In this document: positions 13,958 to 20,089 of the stretch, one piece after another
Numbering within the stretch: position 1 is the first letter of the stretch
Layout: each line of letters opens with the position of its first letter
The notes under the pieces: generated by a model
The model's database searches: none
Told to the model about the DNA's origin: nothing
The model's input: the letters and a program-made list of their open reading frames with translations, nothing else
Program-made: the position numbers and the translations under genes
Assembly: GCA_007120555.1 (NCBI GenBank)
Contig: SKNL01000106.1
Coordinates: forward strand, 1-20,089
DNA: 20,089 nucleotides
Origin: Balneolales bacterium
GTDB taxonomy: Bacteria > Bacteroidota > Rhodothermia > Balneolales > Natronogracilivirgulaceae
Direction of reading: 5' to 3'

Positions 13958-15049
13958 TTGTACTCTTCACGAAAACCTGAAATTATGGCACAGCTCCATC
14001 AAGACTTTTTAAATCAAAGACTGCAGAAAATCATCCACAAAAAAAACGTTTACAGTACCGTTCTGTGTGTTGAAAGCGGGGACGGACAACTCTCATGGAC
14101 CGGGGCGGCCGGCGAAATGCAGGTGGACAGCCGGTATTATCTTGCCAGCGTCACCAAACTCTATGTCACCGCAGTCGTGATGCGTTTGATCGAAGAGCAG
14201 AAGCTGCAGCTGAGCGACAGGATCGCGGAGTATTTGCCTGATGGATACTTGGCCGGACTCCATGTGCTGAACGGCATCGACTATTCAAACAAAATCACCA
14301 TCCATCACCTTATCTCCAACACATCCGGCCTTCCCGACTATTTCTTCCATAAACAGCCGGATGGAAAAACAGCTGCGGCAAGTCTTCTGGATGGCGTTGA
14401 TGAACCATGGCACCTTGATAAAACAATTGAAACGGTAAAAAAACTCAAACCCAACTTCCCGCCAGGGAAAAAAGGCAAGGCGGCGTATTCTGATACAAAT
14501 TACCAGCTGCTTGGAAAAATCATTGAGACCGTAACCGGACAAACAGTGGACGAGGTTTTCCGGGAGTTTCTGTTTGATGAGCTTGCACTGCGGCAGACCT
14601 GCGTATTTCGCGATATAACCGACGATTCCGCAGTTTCTTTTTATTATAAATCGAAGAAATTATGGATTCCCAAATACATGGCCTCCGTAACTGCGGAAGG
14701 CGGAATTGTTTCTAACGCACAGGAATCCATGCTGTTCCTGAAGGAGTTTTTCAGGGGACGTTTCTTCGCGAAAGAGCAGATAGAGGGCATGAAAAAATGG
14801 AACTGGATCCTGCCGCCACCCGGACTCTTCCTGTTTGGTGTCGGACTGGAAAAAATCTGGACACCCAGAATCATTGCTCCTTTTAAACCCATCAGGGAAA
14901 TCCTGGGCTTTTGGGGACAAACCGGGTCATTTGCCTGGCATCATCCCGAAACGGACCTCTTTTTCACCGGCACTACGAATCAGATAGACGGCTCCGGACA
15001 CGCAGCCGCTACAAATACGATACTCAAAATCATTAAAGCGGCAATGTGA
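13958..15049 (+). CDS. Serine hydrolase of the beta-lactamase/penicillin-binding fold (class C-like)
   Basis: The 363-residue protein belongs to the PF00144-type serine hydrolases. The catalytic S64-V-T-K67 lies in YYLASVTKLYV. The second motif is Y177-S-D-T-N-Y, with Asp where Asn is more common. The third motif is G320-Q-T-G-S, in place of the HTG/KTG triad. No signal peptide is visible, so it may be cytoplasmic, like esterase or peptidase members; true beta-lactamase activity is unlikely. The ATG at residue 10 (13985) is an alternative start, which would remove a poorly conserved extension; neither has a clear Shine-Dalgarno. It stands between the satD pair and brnQ, 60-80 bp before the latter, on the same strand. 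Confidence 0.88.
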   Translation: MYSSRKPEIMAQLHQDFLNQRLQKIIHKKNVYSTVLCVESGDGQLSWTGAAGEMQVDSRYYLASVTKLYVTAVVMRLIEEQKLQLSDRIAEYLPDGYLAGLHVLNGIDYSNKITIHHLISNTSGLPDYFFHKQPDGKTAAASLLDGVDEPWHLDKTIETVKKLKPNFPPGKKGKAAYSDTNYQLLGKIIETVTGQTVDEVFREFLFDELALRQTCVFRDITDDSAVSFYYKSKKLWIPKYMASVTAEGGIVSNAQESMLFLKEFFRGRFFAKEQIEGMKKWNWILPPPGLFLFGVGLEKIWTPRIIAPFKPIREILGFWGQTGSFAWHHPETDLFFTGTTNQIDGSGHAAATNTILKIIKAAM

Positions 15050-15127
15050 TGTAAAACTTTTCCGGAAATTTCTTTTATTCCATGCAATGCGGGTTCTAAT
15101 TATTAAAAAATGACGGGGAGTCGGCTG

Positions 15128-16495
15128 ATGCAAAAAACCAATAAGGATGTCATTGTGGTGGGAGTGGCGCTATTTGCCATGTTTTTCGGTGCCGGAAACC
15201 TGATTTTCCCGCCCTATATGGGACTTCTTGCAGGAGTCGACTGGAAATGGGCGCTGCTCGGGTTTCTCATTACCGGAATTGGCATGCCGCTGCTCGGTAT
15301 CATGGCCGCAGCACGGGCCGGCGGTACCGTTGAGCAGATGGGAAGCCGCGTCAGCAACTGGTTCGGCCGCCTGCTGAGCATCGTGATCATCCTGGCTATC
15401 GGGCCCCTTCTGGCCATACCCCGCACCTGCGCTACGGCATTTGAACTGGGGATGCGACCCAACTTCCCCGATTTCCCCATTTGGCTCTTTTCCATCATCT
15501 TTTTCGGAATCGCCTTCTGGTTTGCCCTCAACCGGTCGGAAGTCGTGGACAAGATCGGAAAGTACCTGACCCCATTCCTGGTGATTACCCTCGCCTGGAT
15601 TATAATCAAAGGCATTTTCACCCCATTCGGATCGATTGCCGAAACGGGCCTGGAAGGTCCCACCGGAAGCGGATTCCGGGAAGGATACCAGACGATGGAT
15701 GCACTCGCCTCGCTGGTTTTCGCCCAGATCATCATCGCCGCCCTGGTATTCAAGGGCTACAGCAACGTCCGTGAACAGGTGAAAATGACCTCAATGGCCG
15801 GGGCCATTGCCGCCCTCGGCCTGGGTCTGGTTTACGGCGGACTCATGTACCTCGGCGCCACTGCCAGCTCCGTATACCCGCCGGACGTCGAGCGCACACA
15901 TCTCCTGATCGCCATTTCGGAGGGACTGATGGGCGACACCGGAAAAATCGCGCTGGGCCTGGCCGTGAGCTTTGCCTGTCTCACAACAGCCATCGGTCTG
16001 ACCGCCACGGTCGCCGACTATTTCAGCGGACTCTCCAAAGACCGCTTCAATTACCAATTCATTGCTGTCATCACCGTCGTTTTCAGCGGCGTGTTTGCCA
16101 CCGTCGGTGTAACCACCATCGTCAACGTAGCCTATCCCCTGCTGGTTACCGTCTACCCTGTCGCAATTGCCCTGATCGTCCTGACCCTGATTGGCGGACC
16201 GCTCGCTTACCGTCCGGTCTACGTCGGTGCGGTCATCGGAGCTCTTTTGACCAGCATCCCCGATGCACTGACCATCATCGGCATCCCATTAGGCATGATC
16301 AACGACCTGATCGAGATGATCCCGTTTGCCAGGGCCGGATTCGCCTGGATCATCCCCACGGTTCTCGGTGCCGCCATTGGCCTTGCCCGGGCCCGGTCCA
16401 ACCGCCACGACACTCCACCGTCCGGCAATCCTCAGTCCACCAATTCATCTACCGATCCATCATCCACTGATCATCGCTCAACCGATCCATCATGA
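15128..16495 (+). CDS. brnQ: Branched-chain amino-acid carrier BrnQ (LIVCS family)
   Basis: The 455-residue protein imports leucine, isoleucine and valine with Na+ or H+ across the cytoplasmic membrane. It has about 12 membrane helices and the N-terminal signature GVALFAMFFGAGNLIFPPYM, characteristic of the family. The start at 15128 is preferred over the ATG at 15110 because GGGGAG lies seven bases before it. After the last helix the protein ends in a hydrophilic, Ser/Thr/Pro/Asp-rich tail of about 35 residues with repeated STDPS motifs, which the family usually lacks. The stop overlaps the start of the ATP-grasp gene (ATGA), implying coupling. The bordering gene could share a substrate, but this is not shown. 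Confidence 0.93.
   Translation: MQKTNKDVIVVGVALFAMFFGAGNLIFPPYMGLLAGVDWKWALLGFLITGIGMPLLGIMAAARAGGTVEQMGSRVSNWFGRLLSIVIILAIGPLLAIPRTCATAFELGMRPNFPDFPIWLFSIIFFGIAFWFALNRSEVVDKIGKYLTPFLVITLAWIIIKGIFTPFGSIAETGLEGPTGSGFREGYQTMDALASLVFAQIIIAALVFKGYSNVREQVKMTSMAGAIAALGLGLVYGGLMYLGATASSVYPPDVERTHLLIAISEGLMGDTGKIALGLAVSFACLTTAIGLTATVADYFSGLSKDRFNYQFIAVITVVFSGVFATVGVTTIVNVAYPLLVTVYPVAIALIVLTLIGGPLAYRPVYVGAVIGALLTSIPDALTIIGIPLGMINDLIEMIPFARAGFAWIIPTVLGAAIGLARARSNRHDTPPSGNPQSTNSSTDPSSTDHRSTDPS
16451..16493 (+). repeat. 13-bp direct repeat at the end of brnQ
   Basis: ACCGATCCATCAT occurs at 16451-16463 and 16481-16493. The second copy covers the brnQ/ATP-grasp ATGA overlap. It encodes the TDPSS motifs of the carrier tail. 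Confidence 0.6.
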
Positions 16496-17532
16496 CAACA
16501 TACCGTCTGCATGGACAACCCGGAAACGTGCCAAAAGAACAGCAGCCCGTGAACGTAGAACCATCTCCCAACCCTGAATCTCCAAACCCGGAAAAAGCCG
16601 GCATCGCCCTGCTGACCGACCACCGGTACACTGCCGGCCGGGCGGACAAAGACGACTGGTACCTTGCCAACATCCTGCGGGATGATGCCCTGCTGCAGAA
16701 GGCACTTGCTGATCTGGGCATCTCTTCGGTCCGGGTGGATTGGGCCGACGCTGGCATCGACTGGTCTGCTTTTTCATGTGCGGTTTTCCGCACGACCTGG
16801 GATTACTTCGAGCGGATCCCGGAATTCCTGTCCTGGCTGGGAAACATCGAGAATGACACCCTTCTTTGCAATGAAGCAGCCCTTATCCGGTGGAATCTTG
16901 ACAAGCATTACATGGCTGACCTGGAGCAACAGGGCATCCCGATCGTCCCCACACGATTTCTGGAACCCGGATCAGAGGCGACACTGAGCGATGTCATTAA
17001 TGAAACAGGCTGGCATGACGCCATCCTCAAACCATGCATTTCCGGCGCCGCCCGCCATACGTACCGCATCAACCGGACCAATGCTGACCGCATCCACTCA
17101 GAGCTGCAACCCCTGCTCAACACGAAATCTTTCATCGTTCAGCCATTCCTTGCAGATGTCCTGCACTCCGGCGAAGACACCCTGGTCCTGATCGACGGAG
17201 AATACACCCATGCCGTCACCAAGAAACCCAAACCGGGCGATTTCCGGGTCCAGGACGATCATGGCGGCACGGTGCATCACTGCCGCCCCGACCGGGTACA
17301 GATCAAACTCGCAGAGCAAACGATCGCTGCATGCCGGACTGTCACCCAACCTGCCACACGGACTGTCAGCCGGCCGGTTCCCGTTTATGGCCGGGTGGAT
17401 ATGGTTCGTGACTCAGACGGCGACTGGCGCGTCATGGAACTGGAACTCATCGAACCGGAACTGTGGCTGCGCAACCATCCGCCTGCGGCCCGGGCCCTGG
17501 CACATGCCATAGCACGCTTCCTGAAATCGTGA
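16492..17532 (+). CDS. ATP-grasp-fold ligase, RimK/DcsG-like, substrate unknown
   Basis: This 346-residue protein has a pre-ATP-grasp domain (about 35-130; ALLTDHRYT, then FRTTWDYFERIPEF) and an ATP-grasp domain (about 135-346). K180-P is the ATP-binding lysine, V217-Q-P-F-L sits at the hinge, and G300-R-V-D303 with M-E316-L-E318 supplies metal ligands. The WDY and GRVDMVRD segments resemble the DcsG-like group that includes the D-cycloserine synthesis ligase. It would join a carboxylate to an amine. Residues 1-34 are Pro/Glu-rich and disordered, perhaps a start-site extension created by the overlap with brnQ. ATGA overlap means co-translation with the carrier, so an amino-acid substrate is possible (inference). 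Confidence 0.85.
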   Translation: MTTYRLHGQPGNVPKEQQPVNVEPSPNPESPNPEKAGIALLTDHRYTAGRADKDDWYLANILRDDALLQKALADLGISSVRVDWADAGIDWSAFSCAVFRTTWDYFERIPEFLSWLGNIENDTLLCNEAALIRWNLDKHYMADLEQQGIPIVPTRFLEPGSEATLSDVINETGWHDAILKPCISGAARHTYRINRTNADRIHSELQPLLNTKSFIVQPFLADVLHSGEDTLVLIDGEYTHAVTKKPKPGDFRVQDDHGGTVHHCRPDRVQIKLAEQTIAACRTVTQPATRTVSRPVPVYGRVDMVRDSDGDWRVMELELIEPELWLRNHPPAARALAHAIARFLKS

Positions 17533-17678
17533 CACAGAGCACTCCACACAGCACACAGTACCCCTCCTTTAACCCGCCAAATCCCCAGAGATTGGCATTC
17601 CCAAGGCATCTCGTCTCTCCATTTCAGACGTGCTCACGTTTCAGGCATGCTTCCAGAAGGAAACGAACCCTCACCACC

Positions 17679-18935
17679 TCACCAGGTCCAGCGAAACAGC
17701 CGCGGTGATTTCTGCACCCAATGCGGTTTCTGGTCGACGTATCGCAGCCGCATGTGCACGAGCGGCCAATAGAGCCGCCGGTGGATGCGATCCGGACGGA
17801 TATACTCAGCGATGCCGGCAGCTACCTGGGGCTCCAGTGCGGGATGGGACAGTTTCGCCCCGGAAATGTACCTGCAGTAAAAGGGCCCCGAATCCGCCAC
17901 CATCTTGTGACGCACCTCAATTTCCAGTTCCTTCTCTTTGAACCGAAGCCGTCGGGCCGGACGAAGCAGGAAGCCGTTCGTCGTGCGTTTTTTGAATCCG
18001 GTCAGTTCCAGCGTATAGAGCAACCGGCGGTTGTCGGGACTGATGAGCCAGGCACGGTAATCCTGCACCCACTTCTTGCTGCCATCCCTCCCGTTTTTAT
18101 TCATAATGTAGTACACCAGCGTGCCATGCGGGAAGTGCACCCGGCCCCAGTACCAGTCGCGGAACGACTCCCTCATCGGCTCGCTCCCGAGATTGTGATC
18201 ATGGTATCCCTCGCCTTCAAACTTCAGTTCCCTGACTATCAATCCATTGCGAAGCAGGTTTATGCGGCACTGCATACTGGCACGCGGCATAACAAGATTC
18301 CAGAGATGGCCTGGCTCATCATCCCCTGAAGCGGTGGCAGCTGACGTAGCTGACGATGCTGGCGGAGCTGACGATGCTGACGGAGCTGACGATGCTGACG
18401 GAGCCGTCTGTGCTGACGGAGCCGTCTGTGCTGACGGTGCCGCCTGGACCTTGCCAATCCCGGCAAACAGCCGTTCGTTGGGATCCATCCCGCTGAATGT
18501 GAGCATCCCTTTCAGTTCGTCCCCGGAAGGCAGTCGCTCATTGATGCGCAGATCGTAGCTGCCAAAACCGTCGCTTCCGTGCGTCTCCCGTTCCGTGAAC
18601 CGGAACGAGTTTTCCCCGACGGTTACGCTGGCTGTCTCCTCATCAAAGGTGCACTTTTCGGGTGGATATTCACTGAGAGAGTAGAAGATGGGCTCTCCCT
18701 TGTGGTATAATGAGATGCTGATGGCCGGATGCCGGGCCGCCTGCGCATCTTCCCCCTTCGGATCCTTTTCCAGGCTCCGGATATACCGCGTGGAGAAGGG
18801 GCATCCCTCGTAAAAAATAATCACGACCTGGTAGTCACCGTCTTCCGAAATTCCATCGAAATACCACCATTCGTAACTACCGGGTCGTGATTTGGGATGC
18901 CGCGCATCCCTTCTGATATCAGAAAGCAAATGCAT
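17679..18935 (-). CDS. CrtC/AttH-like lipocalin-fold protein (carotenoid 1,2-hydratase-related)
   Basis: This 418-residue protein has the paired-lipocalin landmarks of CrtC-like proteins: Y21-E-W-W-Y-F-D27, then G243-Y-H-D-H-N-L-G250 and W261-Y-W-G-R-V-H-F268. CrtC adds water to carotenoid 1,2-double bonds, but many homologues have no known substrate and no carotenoid gene lies here, so the activity is uncertain. Residues 165-204 are an Ala/Pro/Ser-rich linker built from five repeats, sitting between the two lipocalin halves. No signal peptide is seen. The start lies 12 bp after the stop of the SGNH hydrolase gene, so the two form an operon. It converges with the ATP-grasp gene across a 146-bp gap with no clear terminator. 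Confidence 0.78.
   Translation of the reverse strand: MHLLSDIRRDARHPKSRPGSYEWWYFDGISEDGDYQVVIIFYEGCPFSTRYIRSLEKDPKGEDAQAARHPAISISLYHKGEPIFYSLSEYPPEKCTFDEETASVTVGENSFRFTERETHGSDGFGSYDLRINERLPSGDELKGMLTFSGMDPNERLFAGIGKVQAAPSAQTAPSAQTAPSASSAPSASSAPPASSATSAATASGDDEPGHLWNLVMPRASMQCRINLLRNGLIVRELKFEGEGYHDHNLGSEPMRESFRDWYWGRVHFPHGTLVYYIMNKNGRDGSKKWVQDYRAWLISPDNRRLLYTLELTGFKKRTTNGFLLRPARRLRFKEKELEIEVRHKMVADSGPFYCRYISGAKLSHPALEPQVAAGIAEYIRPDRIHRRLYWPLVHMRLRYVDQKPHWVQKSPRLFRWTW
18349..18438. repeat. Five in-frame 18-bp tandem repeats inside the CrtC-like gene
   Basis: Units start at 18349, 18367, 18385, 18403 and 18421, each like GCTGACGATGCTGACGGA. They encode the hexapeptides APSAQT (two), APSASS (two) and APPASS. 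Neighbouring units are nearly identical and the outer ones diverge. Unit length is a multiple of three, so copy-number changes keep the frame. Confidence 0.9.
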
Positions 18936-18947
18936 CAGTACCGCTTT

Positions 18948-20089
18948 TTAGGGGAATCGCACTCCTTCGTAGGCACTGATGTTCACCGGCGAAAGTGTAG
19001 AACCGTATTTGGCGTTGATAGCTTTTATGACCTCGTTGGCAACCACGGCCGCTCCGCGCGGCGAGATATGGACGCCGTCCAGAGAAAAGATGCCACCCTG
19101 CACAAATGTCGTATTGAGCAGGACACCGTCGAACACCAGGCCGGTTTTCGCGGCTTCGAGGACGCTGTTGACCTCCACAAAAGCCAAGTCAAAAGCGCTG
19201 GCCGTCTCCTGCAGTTTTGTATTGTAAGCATTCATTGCCTGCTGTATTTCACTTATCTGTGGTGCACGTAACGTGTATTGATCCGGTATGGGTGTGATGC
19301 TTCCCAGGCCTTCTTCACGAATTTGATTTTGTGGTACAGAGAGCAATATGAGTTCGCCTGGCTGCGCCATACGGAACCGAAGCTGGGGAGGTACCGCATC
19401 CGGCAAGTCTGGATCTGCAATGACAAACCCGTTCTGTCCGGCCTGAAAATCGGGAATAAACTGCTCGGGCACGCCTTGCGCGGCATAGCCGGCACGCAGC
19501 TGCTGCGCCTGCTCAGCGGTAAGTGCCAGTCCGTTCCAGGGTACGGTGGTGAAGAACGGGATGCTGGTCACATTCGGGAGGTTGATGACAGCCCCTTTGG
19601 CACCCCCGGACGTGAGTGTGGAGGCAATGGCATCGATACTGCCGGAAAAGACATTCATCGGAGTGATATCATTGCCGGCGACCGCAGCGGGATCGCCCAT
19701 CTCGGCAAAACCCTGGCCGGTTCCGCCGCTGGTGGCATAGCTAAGTACGTCATTGTTGCCAATCCAAAGGGTAAAGAACGTGGGTTCCACCATCATGGCA
19801 TCGCCCAGAACAGTGGCTTGGGGATCGCTCATCAAACGGCCGAAGAACGGATTCATGTTGCCGTAGCCCGGTATAAGCAGGTGGAACGACCGGGCACCGG
19901 GAATGCCCATGTTGTTGATGGGGCCCTGAACCCTGCGCGAAAAAATATCTTGACCGCTCTCCGCAGCAGGAGCAGGTGCCAGGGCTGGTGTCCCGTCCGG
20001 CCCCATGGTCATCCGGAGCACAAGACGGGCCTGGTCATCCGCATTGGATCCCACACCGGGGTTGACCAGAGGCTGGAAGAAAAATCCGC
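18948..20089 (-). CDS. SGNH/GDSL-family lipase or esterase, 5' end outside the window
   Basis: The frame is open from the window edge to the stop at 18948; the internal GTG at 20054 is probably not the start, since FFFQPLVNPGVGS runs on before it. From residue 1 at 20054, the block II glycine lies in N48-M-G-I-P-G-A, block III is W97-I-G-N-N-D102 (GxND), and block V is D326-G-V-H329, giving the catalytic Asp and His. Block I, with the nucleophilic serine, must lie upstream outside the window. These enzymes are usually secreted or lipoproteins in this group, but the signal region is not visible. The CrtC-like gene follows after 12 bp, so the pair probably acts together at the envelope or on lipids (inference). 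Confidence 0.85.
   Translation of the reverse strand, partial: GFFFQPLVNPGVGSNADDQARLVLRMTMGPDGTPALAPAPAAESGQDIFSRRVQGPINNMGIPGARSFHLLIPGYGNMNPFFGRLMSDPQATVLGDAMMVEPTFFTLWIGNNDVLSYATSGGTGQGFAEMGDPAAVAGNDITPMNVFSGSIDAIASTLTSGGAKGAVINLPNVTSIPFFTTVPWNGLALTAEQAQQLRAGYAAQGVPEQFIPDFQAGQNGFVIADPDLPDAVPPQLRFRMAQPGELILLSVPQNQIREEGLGSITPIPDQYTLRAPQISEIQQAMNAYNTKLQETASAFDLAFVEVNSVLEAAKTGLVFDGVLLNTTFVQGGIFSLDGVHISPRGAAVVANEVIKAINAKYGSTLSPVNISAYEGVRFP

Noticed and set aside
15214..15753. 179-residue minus-strand ORF inside brnQ
   Set aside because: It is antisense to a strongly supported transporter; its Arg/Pro/Met-rich composition is typical of an antisense shadow in GC-rich coding DNA.
17721..18329. 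202-residue plus-strand ORF inside the CrtC-like gene
   Set aside because: It is antisense to the gene that carries the YEWWYFD and GYHDHN motifs, and shows no family landmarks itself.

Overview
The window is a chromosomal stretch from a Gram-negative bacterium, probably of the Balneolota/Rhodothermota/Bacteroidota assemblage. This is inferred from gene content (SatD-family protein, an SGNH hydrolase of the type seen there, a DUF4143-type ATPase, a CrtC-like protein), from mostly weak Shine-Dalgarno sequences, and from moderate GC with AT-rich intergenic regions. No rRNA or tRNA gene, CRISPR array, insertion sequence, integrase or phage module was recognised.

Layout. 1-2250 (+): a three-His-box fatty-acid desaturase and a CspA-type cold-shock protein with a long structured leader. 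Both fit membrane and RNA adaptation to cold. 2436-5801 (-): an unfamiliar 373-residue protein with a nuclease-like motif, an FMN-binding PNPOx-like protein and a DUF4143-type AAA ATPase, with two related REP-like hairpins between the first two. 5802-8434: a decayed region holding a broken M48-family lipoprotein protease, a broken HIT protein, two small coupled ORFs, a zinc-ribbon protein and recurring TGTGATATA operator-like motifs. 8435-12770 (+): a DoxX-like membrane protein, a homocysteine S-methyltransferase-family enzyme, a ferric-reductase-type haem/FAD/NAD protein, a possible microprotein and a MOSC protein. Two fragments of one unfamiliar 'HADW...EFDLPIGVP' family flank the reductase. 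13079-17532 (+): a SatD-family gene with a leaderless-looking promoter, a frameshifted small membrane protein overlapping it, a serine beta-lactamase-fold hydrolase, a BrnQ branched-chain amino-acid carrier, and an ATP-grasp ligase overlapping brnQ by ATGA. 17679-20089 (-): a CrtC/lipocalin-like protein carrying an 18-bp tandem-repeat insert, preceded in the same operon by an SGNH lipase that runs off the window.

The most notable pattern is that three unrelated genes (M48 protease, HIT protein, HADW family) have each lost their middle while keeping both ends. The missing middle of the HADW family sits about 1.6 kb away from its fused ends. This reads as recent gene decay by internal deletion, although an assembly artefact must be excluded. 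No complete new defence or metabolic system could be demonstrated. The best candidates for novelty are the 373-residue protein, the ATP-grasp gene and its neighbours, the paired hairpins and the repeated TGTGATATA sites.
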